From Chitinophagaceae bacterium (lineage in GTDB: Bacteria > Bacteroidota > Bacteroidia > Chitinophagales > Chitinophagaceae): a stretch of 45,337 nucleotides of DNA. Where the stretch lies: contig JACCYQ010000228.1 of assembly GCA_013696395.1 (NCBI GenBank), forward strand, positions 1 to 45,337, given 5' to 3'. This document shows positions 7,758-16,639 of this stretch, one piece after another. Position numbers and translations under genes: made by a program. The notes beneath the pieces are model-generated. The model did not search any database and was not told the DNA's origin. It saw only the letters and a program-made list of their open reading frames with translations. Each line of letters opens with the position of its first letter. The stretch's first letter is position 1.

Positions 7758-10220
7758 ATGGAGTATTACGGAGAGAATTTGCTTCCGGGCAGATTGGGTC
7801 ACTTTTTTATCGTCCTTTCTTTAGTTGCAGCTGCCTTTGCAACATTTTCGTATTATAAAGGTACTGTCACCCAGAATGATGCTGATAAATTATACTGGAG
7901 AAAACTTGCCCGTATTTGCTTTATAGCTGACTTAGTCAGCATATTTGCCATTTTTGGAATCCTATTCTTTATTATTTACAACCATTTATTTGAGTACAAA
8001 TATGCCTGGCAGCATAGCAGTCTATCATTAGAATTCAAATACCTGTTGAGTTGTTTTTGGGAAGGACAGGAAGGAAGTTTTTTGCTTTGGAGCGCCTGGC
8101 ATGCAATATTGGGAACCGTGCTGATCTTCAAAGCCAAAGAATGGGAATCGCCGGTGATGACCGTTATCAGTTTCGCGCAATTTTGCCTCGCCACAATGGT
8201 AGCTGGTATCTATGTATTTGGATCAAAGATCGGATCCAATCCATTTGTTCTTTTACGCAACGAAATGGATGCACCCATTTTTTCCCGTCCGGATTATTTA
8301 AGTTTTGTAACTGATGGAAATGACCTGAATCCTTTATTACAGAATTACTGGATGCAGATTCATCCACCGGTATTATTCCTGGGGTTTGCATCTGTATTGA
8401 TTCCATTTGCATATGCCATAGCCGGGTTGTGGACCAGGAAATATGCTGATTGGACCAGGCCGGCATTACCCTGGGCTTTATTTTCGGCAGCTGCATTAGG
8501 TACCGGTGTTATGATGGGCGCAATGTGGGCTTATGAATCATTGACTTTTGGTGGTTATTGGGCATGGGACCCGGTGGAAAATGCATCTCTTGTACCCTGG
8601 TTAATTCTTATTGCCGGCATTCATACCTTATTGATATTCAAACATACGGGGCATTCCTTACGAGCTACCTGTTTGTTTATGATACTTTCGTTTCTATTTA
8701 TTCTCTATTCAACATTCCTTACACGCAGCGGAATTTTGGGTGATGCATCGGTACATGCTTTTACCGACCTGGGAATGAATGCACAATTGCTTTTATTCCT
8801 GCTCATATTTGTTGTTCCTTCTTTATTGTTGTTTGCTTTGCGATACAAGAACATACCCCATGTAATTAAAGAAGAACAAACATCCTCCCGTGAATTCTGG
8901 ATGTTCATTGGTGCACTTGTATTTTTTCTTTCAGGAATTTCCATCATCGTCATGACATCCGTTCCGGTGTTTAACAAAATCGCCAGCCTGTTTGCCGGTG
9001 AGAACACAACCTTGTTCACACCATTGGCAATTGGCGAGGATTCAGAATTCAGTTATAACCGCATTCAGATCTTTGTTGCCATTCTCATAGGTATTCTGAC
9101 AGCCTTTACTCAATATCTAAAATATAAACAAACCGGAAAGCATTTCTTTTTCAGAAAAATGTTTATTCCTTTAGTGGCTTCATTAGTTATTGGTGGATTT
9201 ATATTAGCCTTTGGAAATATCAGTTATGACCAAAAAGGAATAGGTTTTCTTGGGGCTATCTGGTTAGGCGTTGTCAGTAGTGTTTTCGCTATAGTTGCTA
9301 ATTTATCCTATATCTGGCTTGGTCTTAAGGGTTCATTAAAAATATCCGGCGGTTCCATTGCACACATGGGATTTGGTTTGATGTTATTAGGCATACTCAT
9401 TTCTTCTTCCAAAAAAGAAATGCTGTCCAAAAATACCAGTGGTATTTTTATAAACTTTGGAGAAGAAAGCTCCGAAAAATCGGGGGAAAATCTTACGCTG
9501 GTAAAAGGGGTAAAAACGGATATGGATAAATTCTGGGTCACTTACCAAAGTGATTCCGCTCATCCTGCCAAACCATTGTGGTATTATAATATTTTGTTTG
9601 AAAGAAAAGACGGAAAGGAAACTTTTACCTTACAGCCTAATGCTTTCGTAAATTATAAGGGTAATGAAGGTCTGATGGCCAATCCCGATGCAAAACATTA
9701 TTTTGATCGGGATGTGTTTACATACATTACGTCTTTGCCGGATCCGGAAAGAAACAAGGACACCGCTCAGTTTGAGAACCAGGTGATAGAAATTGGGGAT
9801 ACGGTTTTTTATTCAAATGGATTTTTTGTTTTGGAAGATGTGACTTCTAAAAATAATATTCCTACACCTGGATTTGCTCCCGAAGATATTGCCTCGATAG
9901 CTCGTGTAAAAGTGTTTTCTAAAACCAATTCAACCTATATTTCAGAACCGCTATTGATTACCACTAATAGTAGTCAATTTCCGTTACCTGATACCATTAC
10001 AGCCGAAAGCCTGGTATTACAGTTGAATAAAATAGATGGAAATAAAGTAGAAATAGGGGTAAAGGAATCAAATTCCATTTTGGAATATGTAACCCTGAAG
10101 GCCTATAAATTTCCTTTTATCAATTTGCTTTGGGGGGGTACTATTATTATGGTGATTGGCCTAATTATGAGTATGGTTCGACGAAATAAGTTAAACAAGA
10201 CACGTATCCTGGAAATTTAA
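7758..10220 (+). CDS. ccmF: Heme lyase CcmF (cytochrome c-type biogenesis, CcsA family)
   Basis: An 820-residue polytopic inner membrane protein with many transmembrane helices and a periplasmic domain near residues 560-790. It carries the tryptophan-rich WWD heme-handling motif (WAYESLTFGGYWAWDPVEN, 257-275) of the CcmF/CcsA/NrfE superfamily, with conserved histidines around it, for example in QIHPPVLFLG near 200-209. CcmF takes heme from holo-CcmE and attaches it to the CXXCH cysteines of apocytochromes c. The start ATG is 9 bases after the ccmE stop, indicating co-transcription. The other system I genes (ccmA, ccmB, ccmC, the thioredoxin) are not in this window. Confidence 0.95.
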   Translation: MEYYGENLLPGRLGHFFIVLSLVAAAFATFSYYKGTVTQNDADKLYWRKLARICFIADLVSIFAIFGILFFIIYNHLFEYKYAWQHSSLSLEFKYLLSCFWEGQEGSFLLWSAWHAILGTVLIFKAKEWESPVMTVISFAQFCLATMVAGIYVFGSKIGSNPFVLLRNEMDAPIFSRPDYLSFVTDGNDLNPLLQNYWMQIHPPVLFLGFASVLIPFAYAIAGLWTRKYADWTRPALPWALFSAAALGTGVMMGAMWAYESLTFGGYWAWDPVENASLVPWLILIAGIHTLLIFKHTGHSLRATCLFMILSFLFILYSTFLTRSGILGDASVHAFTDLGMNAQLLLFLLIFVVPSLLLFALRYKNIPHVIKEEQTSSREFWMFIGALVFFLSGISIIVMTSVPVFNKIASLFAGENTTLFTPLAIGEDSEFSYNRIQIFVAILIGILTAFTQYLKYKQTGKHFFFRKMFIPLVASLVIGGFILAFGNISYDQKGIGFLGAIWLGVVSSVFAIVANLSYIWLGLKGSLKISGGSIAHMGFGLMLLGILISSSKKEMLSKNTSGIFINFGEESSEKSGENLTLVKGVKTDMDKFWVTYQSDSAHPAKPLWYYNILFERKDGKETFTLQPNAFVNYKGNEGLMANPDAKHYFDRDVFTYITSLPDPERNKDTAQFENQVIEIGDTVFYSNGFFVLEDVTSKNNIPTPGFAPEDIASIARVKVFSKTNSTYISEPLLITTNSSQFPLPDTITAESLVLQLNKIDGNKVEIGVKESNSILEYVTLKAYKFPFINLLWGGTIIMVIGLIMSMVRRNKLNKTRILEI

Positions 10221-10305
10221 GTTTTTTAAAACAGCATTATTCCTATTTTTAATGTCTTTCAAAAACCCAACTTGTTTTGTACATTTAATGACATGAGACC
10301 CTAAA

Positions 10306-10956
10306 ATGATAAGATTTGTTTGTGTCATATTATTAACCCTGCGTTTTTGTTCTCCCGCTATTGCGCAATGTTCGTTACCTGATCCGCTTAAATGGGGAAT
10401 CAACGATACAGTGCTTACATCCGCCATTTGTTATGAGGGCGCATTAATACCGTATAAAGAATCGGAAATGGCATGGGTTTCAAAAATGTCAGAAAAGCAA
10501 CTTGAAAAATACAAAAGGGAATATGATCGCTTAAGAAATGCTGTTTACGTTACTTATCCTTTTGCCCGAACAGCAGGGGTCACCTTGAACGAAATACAAT
10601 TACAACTCACCAATTTCAAATCAAAAAAAGAAAAAAATAATTACCTGAAATCAAGGGAGAAAGAACTGAAAGATCAGTTTGCTGATCCACTAACCAATTT
10701 ATCAGTTTACCAGGGCAGGGTGTTGATGAAACTTATAAATCGCCAGACAGGAAATAATTGTTATTCCATTATCAAAGAATATAAAGGTGGAGTTTCGGCC
10801 AGGCTTTATCAGACAGTTGCATTCTTTTTTGGAAGCAGTTTAAAACAAGATTATGATCTCAGGAATGTCACCGATCGTCAGATTGAGATAATAGTGAATG
10901 AAATAGATGGAATGTGGTATAATAATTACATACGTCCAATGTCCTCAGTAAACTAA
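10306..10956 (+). CDS. DUF4294 domain-containing exported protein
   Basis: A 216-residue protein with a signal peptide (MIRFVCVILLTLRFCSPAIAQ). The remainder matches the DUF4294 pattern: ICYEGALIPY, a lysine/arginine-rich helix, VYVTYPFARTAG, and later LMKLINRQTGNNCYSIIKEYKGG. The family is conserved through Bacteroidota and is often found near housekeeping genes, but no function is established. The predicted location is the periplasm. A factor-independent terminator follows 27 bases after the stop. Confidence 0.88.
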   Translation: MIRFVCVILLTLRFCSPAIAQCSLPDPLKWGINDTVLTSAICYEGALIPYKESEMAWVSKMSEKQLEKYKREYDRLRNAVYVTYPFARTAGVTLNEIQLQLTNFKSKKEKNNYLKSREKELKDQFADPLTNLSVYQGRVLMKLINRQTGNNCYSIIKEYKGGVSARLYQTVAFFFGSSLKQDYDLRNVTDRQIEIIVNEIDGMWYNNYIRPMSSVN

Positions 10957-10982
10957 TACACACTTTATAGTTTAAATCATTT

Positions 10983-11009
10983 ATCCCTACATTCGCAGGG
11001 ATTTTTTTT
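10983..11009 (+). terminator. Rho-independent terminator after the DUF4294 gene
   Basis: Stem ATCCCT (10983-10988) pairs with AGGGAT (10997-11002) across an 8-base loop, and is followed directly by a run of T (11002-11009). Confidence 0.85.
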
Positions 11010-11038
11010 ATGATCCATTGAATGCATAAAAATTAAAA

Positions 11039-11773
11039 ATGAAAGTAGATATTCTGGCAATTGGCGTTCATCCCGATGATGTAGAACTTGGTTGTTCTGG
11101 TGTACTGTTGAACGAAATTAATTCAGGTAAAAAAGCAGCCATTGTTGACCTTACACAGGGAGAGTTAGGAACCAGGGGAAATATTGATTCACGTTATGAA
11201 GAGGCTGCTAAGGCAGCATCGATCATTGGTGTTGTTTCGCGGGAGAATTTAAAATTCAGAGATGGCTTTTTTTTGAATGATGAAAAACACCAGATAAAAT
11301 TGATTCAAACGATCAGAAAGTATCAACCGGAAATTGTTTTTGCTAATGTATTGGATGATCGTCATCCCGATCATGGAAGGGCCGGCCACCTGATAGCTGA
11401 ATCATGTTTTTTATCAGGTTTGTCTAAGATTGAAACACTTGATGAACAAGGTACTCAGCAATCTAAATGGAGACCGAAATATGTTTTCCATTATATACAG
11501 GATTGGTATCATGAACCAGATATATTGATAGATATCAGTGAAGTATTTGAAAATAAAATGAAAAGTGTAGAAGCTTACAGCACCCAATTTTTTTCCAATG
11601 AAAATGATGTTGAACCCGCTACTTATATATCTACACCTGATTTTTTAGAAAGTATCATTGCCCGTGCTCGAATTTTCGGAAAACGAATTGGTGTTAAATA
11701 TGCTGAAGGGTTTATATGTGAAAAAAAAATTGGGATTCGTTCTTTAGATTCATTGATTATGGTAGAGACATAA
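11039..11773 (+). CDS. bshB1: Bacillithiol biosynthesis deacetylase BshB1
   Basis: A 244-residue LmbE/PIG-L family zinc deacetylase. It removes the acetyl group from GlcNAc-malate to give GlcN-malate in the bacillithiol pathway. Zinc ligands are visible: His11, Asp13/Asp14 in HPDD and His112 in DDRHPDHGRAGHL. The pattern VDILAIGVHPDDVELGCSG plus WRPKYVFHYIQDW is typical of the BshB1 group. Bacillithiol is the low-molecular-weight thiol of many Firmicutes and also of a number of Bacteroidota. The other pathway genes (bshA, bshC) are not in this window. The gene is preceded by a terminator and stands upstream of the desaturase. Confidence 0.93.
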   Translation: MKVDILAIGVHPDDVELGCSGVLLNEINSGKKAAIVDLTQGELGTRGNIDSRYEEAAKAASIIGVVSRENLKFRDGFFLNDEKHQIKLIQTIRKYQPEIVFANVLDDRHPDHGRAGHLIAESCFLSGLSKIETLDEQGTQQSKWRPKYVFHYIQDWYHEPDILIDISEVFENKMKSVEAYSTQFFSNENDVEPATYISTPDFLESIIARARIFGKRIGVKYAEGFICEKKIGIRSLDSLIMVET

Positions 11774-11864
11774 TGTTAATCATAGTTTTTGCAGGATAAT
11801 CATACAGCTTTTACCCCGAAAATTGGCCGTTTTAGGTTACCTTAGCAATAAATTACCAGGTAGC

Positions 11865-12932
11865 ATGATAACACCCAAATTTACTTCAGTTTCGAAATCC
11901 TTTCATACCGAACTTAAAAACCGCATAAGTGAGTACTTTGAAAACGCAGGGAAGGCAACCACTGGTAATCGTTCTCTTTTTATCAAAGCAATTGTTCTAG
12001 TTATAAGTTTAATAGCCGTCTATATTCATCTGGTATTTTTTACACCGGGGGTCACGCTTGCTATTATCGAATGCTTATTATTGGGAGTGTTTACCGCTTC
12101 TATAGGCTTTAATGTAATGCATGATGGGGCGCACGGAAGTTTTAGTAAATATAAATGGGTCAATGATTTGGCCGGTCTTTCAGTTAATTTTCTGGGGGCA
12201 AATATTTTCATGTGGAAAACAAAGCATAATGTAATACATCATGCTTATACCAATATTGATGGTATTGATGATGATATTGATGCTAAACCTATTTTACGTC
12301 TTTGTGAAACTCAGAAATTTTATAAACTCCATAAATATCAGCATTATTATTTTTTAGGTGCGTACTCACTCCTTTATATTTATTGGGTATTTGTAACAGA
12401 TTATAAAAAATATTTCTTAAAAAGAGTGGGCAGTATGCCACTTAAGAAAATGAAAACAGGTGACCATATTTCATTTTGGGGATTTAAGGCTTTACATGCA
12501 TTTCTTTTCGTGGCATTACCTATTTATATGGTAGGATTTGTTCCCTGGTTAGTTGGCTTCCTGGTTTATGGCATGTTTGCAGGTATTCTTCTTAGCATAG
12601 TATTTCAATTAGCTCATACTGTTGAACATACCGATTTCCCGGTTCCAAAACAACCAGGCAATACGCTGGATGATGAATGGGCCATTCATCAGTTAAAAAC
12701 AACGGCTAATTTTGCAACACGAAATAAATTCTTATCCTGGTGGGTGGGTGGCTTAAATTTCCAGATTGAGCATCACTTGTTTCCAAAAATTTCACATGTT
12801 CATTATCCTGCCATAAGCCAGATCATTAGAAAGGCCTGTAATGAATTCAATGTTCCTTATATTGAATATCCAAAAGTGACTATGGCTGTAGCTTCACATG
12901 TCAGTTATCTGAAAAGTCTTTCAAAAAAATAA
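11865..12932 (+). CDS. Membrane fatty acid desaturase (acyl-lipid/acyl-CoA type)
   Basis: A 355-residue di-iron membrane desaturase. The three histidine boxes are HDGAH (86-90), HNVIHH (121-126) and QIEHH (300-304). The glutamine in the last box marks the front-end/linoleoyl-CoA (delta-6-like) desaturase group. An upstream in-frame TTG at 11823 gives 14 extra residues. The ATG at 11865 is preferred because it begins MITPKFTSVSKSFHTELK, the usual family start. Hydrophobic segments are near 40-60, 66-85, 160-185 and 210-250. It probably introduces unsaturation into membrane lipids. The exact double-bond position cannot be told. A strong terminator follows. Confidence 0.9.
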   Translation: MITPKFTSVSKSFHTELKNRISEYFENAGKATTGNRSLFIKAIVLVISLIAVYIHLVFFTPGVTLAIIECLLLGVFTASIGFNVMHDGAHGSFSKYKWVNDLAGLSVNFLGANIFMWKTKHNVIHHAYTNIDGIDDDIDAKPILRLCETQKFYKLHKYQHYYFLGAYSLLYIYWVFVTDYKKYFLKRVGSMPLKKMKTGDHISFWGFKALHAFLFVALPIYMVGFVPWLVGFLVYGMFAGILLSIVFQLAHTVEHTDFPVPKQPGNTLDDEWAIHQLKTTANFATRNKFLSWWVGGLNFQIEHHLFPKISHVHYPAISQIIRKACNEFNVPYIEYPKVTMAVASHVSYLKSLSKK

Positions 12933-12937
12933 TTTAT

Positions 12938-12967
12938 AAAAAAGCCCCTTTTAAAGGGGTTTTTTTA
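12938..12967 (+). terminator. Rho-independent terminator after the desaturase gene
   Basis: GCCCCTTTT pairs with AAAGGGG (12944-12959), flanked by an A-run upstream and TTTTTTT downstream (12960-12966). Confidence 0.9.
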
Positions 12968-13030
12968 TGCTCGTTAAATAATTTCCGAGATTTAAAAAAT
13001 AACAACTGTTAGTGTTTTGAATGTTTCAGT

Positions 13031-13038
13031 TATTTTTG
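13031..13038 (+). promoter_or_regulatory. Probable -7 promoter box for the acyl-CoA dehydrogenase gene
   Basis: TATTTTTG followed by CG matches TAnnTTTG, about 21 bases before the ATG at 13060 and downstream of the terminator, so it begins a new transcript. A GTTTTG is 11 bases upstream, closer than the usual -33 element. Confidence 0.45.
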
Positions 13039-13059
13039 CGACTCCTAAAATAATAATTA

Positions 13060-14214
13060 ATGCATTTTGATCTGAATGAAGAACATAAGATGATACAACA
13101 GGCAGCCCGCGATTTTGCCCGTAATGAATGTTTGCCGGGTGTTATTGAAAGGGATGAAAAGCAATTATTTCCTAAGGAGCAGGTTTTGAAATTAGCAGAG
13201 CTGGGTTTTTTGGGTATGATGGTTGATCCGCAATATGGCGGTTCTGGTATGGATACAGTAAGCTATGTGTTAGCAATGGAGGAGATCAGTAAGATTGATG
13301 CGAGTGTTAGCGTGGTAATGAGTGTAAATAATAGCCTGGTTTGTTTTGGTTTAGAAGCATATGGCACTGAAGAACAAAAACAAAAATATCTTATTCCCCT
13401 GGCACAGGGACGTAAAGATGAAGAATTGTATCTCGGAGCATTTTTACTCAGCGAACCAGAAGCTGGCAGTGATGCTACATCTCAAAGAACTACTGCAGAA
13501 GATAAAGGGGATCATTATATTCTGAATGGTACAAAAAACTGGATCACAAATGGAAATTCGGCATCAGTATATCTGGTGATTGCACAAACGGATGTTTCAA
13601 AGGGTTCCAGGGGTATAAATACATTAATAGTAGAAAAAGACTGGCCAGGCGTTACTGTAGGTGCAAAGGAAAATAAATTGGGAATACGAGGAAGTGATAC
13701 GCACAGTATCATGTTTCAGGATGTAAAAGTTCCCAAAGAGAATCGCATTGGAAAAAATGGTTCTGGATTTTTATTTGCCATGAATACTTTAGCAGGTGGA
13801 CGAATTGGTATCGCTTCCCAGGCATTGGGAATTGCCAGTGGCGCTTATGAACTGGCACTCCAATATTCTAAAGAGCGTAAAGCTTTTGGAACTGAGATCA
13901 TGAATCACCAGATCATAGCCTTCAAACTGGCTGATATGGCTACCCGAATTGAAGCTAGCCGCCTTCTTTGCCTTAAATCTGCATGGGAAAAAGATAACAG
14001 GTTGGATTATAACTTAAGCAGTTCCATGGCTAAAGTTTTTGCCAGCGAAACAGCAATGTGGACAACCACCGAAGCAGTACAGGTACACGGGGGATATGGT
14101 TTTGTAAAAGAATATCATGTTGAACGATTAATGAGAGATGCTAAGATCACACAGATATATGAAGGTACCAGCGAGGTTCAACGAATTGTGATCAGCCGTA
14201 ACATTTTGAAATAA
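13060..14214 (+). CDS. Acyl-CoA dehydrogenase (short-chain type)
   Basis: A 384-residue FAD flavoprotein that oxidises acyl-CoA to enoyl-CoA in beta-oxidation or amino acid breakdown. The sequence has an intact helical N-terminal domain, the LSEPEAGSDATS and KNWITNG substrate/FAD segments, and the C-terminal IYEGTSEVQRIVISRNIL. The catalytic base is the glutamate at 368 in YEGT. Length and the position of this glutamate fit short-chain/butyryl-CoA dehydrogenases. An electron-transfer flavoprotein would be needed and is not in the window. A -7-like box precedes the ATG, and the yggS-like gene follows 32 bases after the stop. Confidence 0.95.
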   Translation: MHFDLNEEHKMIQQAARDFARNECLPGVIERDEKQLFPKEQVLKLAELGFLGMMVDPQYGGSGMDTVSYVLAMEEISKIDASVSVVMSVNNSLVCFGLEAYGTEEQKQKYLIPLAQGRKDEELYLGAFLLSEPEAGSDATSQRTTAEDKGDHYILNGTKNWITNGNSASVYLVIAQTDVSKGSRGINTLIVEKDWPGVTVGAKENKLGIRGSDTHSIMFQDVKVPKENRIGKNGSGFLFAMNTLAGGRIGIASQALGIASGAYELALQYSKERKAFGTEIMNHQIIAFKLADMATRIEASRLLCLKSAWEKDNRLDYNLSSSMAKVFASETAMWTTTEAVQVHGGYGFVKEYHVERLMRDAKITQIYEGTSEVQRIVISRNILK

Positions 14215-14246
14215 ACACCCTGGTTTAAAGATGATCATTGAAAGAT

Positions 14247-14918
14247 ATGGCTGCCAATAAAGAAACATATGACAGAATTTTGAATGAATTGGGTGCAAAT
14301 GTTGAGCTTGTCGCTGTATCAAAAATTCAACCAGTTAAATCAATTTTGGCATTATACAATTTTGGTCATCGCGATTTCGGCGAAAATTATGTACAGGAAT
14401 TGGTTGATAAATCTGAAAGCTTATCCAAAGATATTCGCTGGCATTTTATTGGGCACCTGCAAACCAATAAGGTAAAATATATAGCACCCTTTGTACACCT
14501 AATTCAGGGAGTTGATAGTTTTAAATTGTTGAAAGAAATCAATAAACAGGCAGAAAAAAACAACCGGGTAATTAATGTCTTGCTTCAGTTGCATATAGCC
14601 ACAGAGGCTACTAAATTTGGATTAGATAAAGAAGAACTCCAGTTGCTAATTGATCAAATACAAACAGCAGGATTCAACAACATCCGAGTTATGGGATTGA
14701 TGGGTATGGCAACATTTACGGATGATCTGGAGATTGTAAAAAATGAATTTACAATGCTTAAAAGCATTTTTGATATCTATGTCAAAATAGATCACCCTTT
14801 ATTCAATTGGAAAACTTTATCCATGGGCATGAGTGATGATTATAAAATAGCCCTTTCTACCGGTAGCAATATGGTACGTATTGGAAGTTTGCTTTTTGGT
14901 CGTCGCATTATGACATAA
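14247..14918 (+). CDS. YggS/PROSC family pyridoxal phosphate homeostasis protein
   Basis: A single-domain TIM-barrel protein of 223 residues that binds PLP without known enzymatic activity and helps keep B6 and amino acid pools balanced. The PLP lysine lies in LVAVSKIQP (Lys26). The family segments FGENYVQEL, WHFIGHLQTNK and GLMGMAT are present, and the C-terminus has the SMGMSDDYKIAL phosphate-binding segment. The ATG at 14247 is preferred over the TTG three codons earlier. It is probably co-transcribed with the acyl-CoA dehydrogenase and is convergent with the next gene. Confidence 0.93.
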   Translation: MAANKETYDRILNELGANVELVAVSKIQPVKSILALYNFGHRDFGENYVQELVDKSESLSKDIRWHFIGHLQTNKVKYIAPFVHLIQGVDSFKLLKEINKQAEKNNRVINVLLQLHIATEATKFGLDKEELQLLIDQIQTAGFNNIRVMGLMGMATFTDDLEIVKNEFTMLKSIFDIYVKIDHPLFNWKTLSMGMSDDYKIALSTGSNMVRIGSLLFGRRIMT

Positions 14919-14925
14919 TCTTCAA

Positions 14926-15570
14926 CTAATTGACAGGGTAACCTGGAATATTCTTACCCAAAATAATATCCCGGTTTGCGATAAGTATTCCTTCTTTCAT
15001 TTTCGGTTGTACAATTCCGTTACTTCCCCGGGCTGGTCTGCTTTCGATTTCCTTCGGCAAATTAGGGTCGTCTGCAAACATAAATTCGTCAATATAATAT
15101 TCATTCTTATCGGGCTCTTTAATGGTTATGTGCACGTGCTGCGGTTGGACGCTGTTTGGATAAGATGCAGGACGGAAAGTATAAAAAAGGTATTTGCCGT
15201 TTTCATTGGTCTTAATCCATCCCCTTATATAGCCGTGGCGTTGTGCACAGTTTGAATCATTTTCCTGCCGGGGGTATATTCCGGTTGTATCCGTATGGTA
15301 AATGTAAATTATGACATCGTTAGCTGGAGTTTTCCCATCATTCTGATATACGATTCCAGTTAGCAGCATTTTTTCATGATGCTGTTCAAAATTTGGAAGT
15401 GTATCAATGTAATGTAACTGGTCAAAAGAAACAGGTGATTCAAATATTGCTTCGCATCCTTCGCAGCGACCACCTATATGTTGAATATTAGTTTTGGTAC
15501 TGGAGGATCCAGGTTGTGTACAAGCAGAAAAATACATGCAAAAGAACATTGCTGTGAGTATTGTTTTCAT
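14926..15570 (-). CDS. Intradiol ring-cleavage dioxygenase-like lipoprotein
   Basis: A 214-residue exported protein. The signal peptide ends in FSAC, so it is a probable lipoprotein. The body matches the catechol/protocatechuate intradiol dioxygenase fold: a GGRCEGCEA segment near the start, YIYHTDTTGIYP, GYIRGWIKTNENGKYLFYT, and QPQHVHITIK with the HxH pair. Iron(III) ligands in this fold are two tyrosines and two histidines. Candidate tyrosines are in GIYP and in the FYTFRPASYP region. Such exported members are common in Bacteroidota, and their natural substrates are not known. The gene is convergent with the yggS-like gene (7-base gap). Confidence 0.85.
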   Translation of the reverse strand: MKTILTAMFFCMYFSACTQPGSSSTKTNIQHIGGRCEGCEAIFESPVSFDQLHYIDTLPNFEQHHEKMLLTGIVYQNDGKTPANDVIIYIYHTDTTGIYPRQENDSNCAQRHGYIRGWIKTNENGKYLFYTFRPASYPNSVQPQHVHITIKEPDKNEYYIDEFMFADDPNLPKEIESRPARGSNGIVQPKMKEGILIANRDIILGKNIPGYPVN

Positions 15571-15892
15571 ACATACTATTTATATAGAAATTAATATAAA
15601 ATAAAGAAGCATTGGTGAAATATTATATTAAAGGGTTTAAATGGGGTTAAAACACAGATAAGACATGATGAAAATAATGCTACTAAAAGACCAGTATCAT
15701 GAATACAAGTTATCAGTCACATTTCTATAATAGGGTTCTCAATTTGCTTTTTAAAGCTATAATCGTGTTTAAATGTTTGCGATAGCTGTTCTATGACATA
15801 GATATTTAATAAAATTAAAAGGCATTTAACTATGTAGAATAAATAATATGGCACGGTTTTTCTAATTATAGCATAGTATAAAAACATGTGTT
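15571..15892. other. Divergent intergenic region without a recognised gene
   Basis: AT-rich spacer between the minus-strand dioxygenase-like gene and the plus-strand 91-residue ORF. I see no RNA gene, convincing promoter pair or reading frame above about 20 codons. It must hold both divergent promoters, but no TAnnTTTG box stands out. Confidence 0.5.
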
Positions 15893-16168
15893 ATGGATAA
15901 ATTCGGAAAAGAAATGATTGTTGGGGCATTTGAAAAGCACGGATTAGTTTATCATGTCATTATTGCGAAAGATACTTGTGATGATCCCGAATATTTAATT
16001 GAAACGGGTCGATTCAAAGGAATCTTTTTGCATCCTTTACGTAAAAATATCTGCGTTTTTTTTATTCATATGGATGAAGACGGAAGATGGATACCTGATA
16101 AACGTAAATCAATTGATCCATGGGTAGCTGATTGTGTTGGGCAAATTATTGAAAACAATCTTGTTTAA
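15893..16168 (+). CDS. Hypothetical protein, 91 residues
   Basis: A small soluble protein with a mixed alpha/beta pattern, rich in charged residues, with no signal peptide or membrane segment. The segments GLVYHVIIAKDTCDD, GIFLHPLRKNICVFF and RWIPDKRKSIDPWVAD suggest a compact beta-rich fold ending in a helix. I recognise no family. A terminator-like hairpin follows 23 bases after the stop, so it is likely transcribed alone or with read-through into the response regulator. Confidence 0.65.
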   Translation: MDKFGKEMIVGAFEKHGLVYHVIIAKDTCDDPEYLIETGRFKGIFLHPLRKNICVFFIHMDEDGRWIPDKRKSIDPWVADCVGQIIENNLV

Positions 16169-16191
16169 TTAGGTTTTAATCTTTCATAAGT

Positions 16192-16224
16192 ATGTACGGA
16201 TAAATTTCCGTACATGCTTTTTTA
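16192..16224 (+). terminator. Terminator-like hairpin between the 91-residue ORF and the response regulator
   Basis: ATGTACGGA (16192-16200) pairs perfectly with TCCGTACAT (16207-16215) across a 6-base loop, followed by GC and a T-run (16218-16224). The response regulator ATG at 16235 is only 10 bases further on. Confidence 0.8.
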
Positions 16225-16234
16225 TATTATAACT

Positions 16235-16639
16235 ATGCAAAAGAAAATTACAATTTTACTGGTTGATGATCAAGAGGATGATCTCTATATTTTTAAAAGA
16301 GCGCTAAAACAAGTTGATGTATCAGTAAAATGTGTAACTGCGGAAAGTGGAAAAGAAGCAGTAGAAAAGTTGATGGAAGATGCTGAATTTTTGCCGGATT
16401 ATATTTTTATGGATCTCAACATGCCCGTGATGGATGGAAAAAAAAGCATCAGGGAGATAAGAAAAGTAAAGAATAATAAACACACGCCCATAATTATCCA
16501 TTCAACTAAAAATTTAAAAGAAGATGCAGTGAATTTGATTGAAACAGGTGCTTCATTTTATTTTCAAAAACCAAATTCAATTGACGAACTAGCTGCAATT
16601 TTAGAAAAAATATTATCAGCCCATATTGGAAATAAATGA
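16235..16639 (+). CDS. Single-domain response regulator (receiver domain only)
   Basis: A 134-residue CheY-like receiver with no output domain. Acidic pocket residues are Asp11 and Asp12, the phosphoacceptor is Asp60 in YIFMDLNMP, and the conserved lysine lies in FYFQKPNS. An in-frame ATG at 16214 lies inside the terminator hairpin, so the start at 16235 (MQKKITILLVDDQEDD) is preferred. Proteins of this size usually act by binding a partner or as phosphotransfer intermediates. No kinase gene is adjacent. The stop abuts the stop of the convergent ClC gene. Confidence 0.92.
   Translation: MQKKITILLVDDQEDDLYIFKRALKQVDVSVKCVTAESGKEAVEKLMEDAEFLPDYIFMDLNMPVMDGKKSIREIRKVKNNKHTPIIIHSTKNLKEDAVNLIETGASFYFQKPNSIDELAAILEKILSAHIGNK

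Noticed and set aside
13016-13038. TTTG and TATTTTTG as a full -33/-7 promoter
   Set aside because: Spacing is 11 bases, much shorter than the usual 19-21 bases between these elements. Only the -7 box is claimed.
15571-15892. Possible tRNA or small RNA in the divergent gap
   Set aside because: No cloverleaf, conserved tRNA boxes or stable extended stem could be seen on either strand.
16214-16234. Upstream ATG at 16214 as the start of the response regulator
   Set aside because: It is inside a perfect terminator stem and would add a short hydrophobic leader unlike the receiver family; the ATG at 16235 fits the family start.
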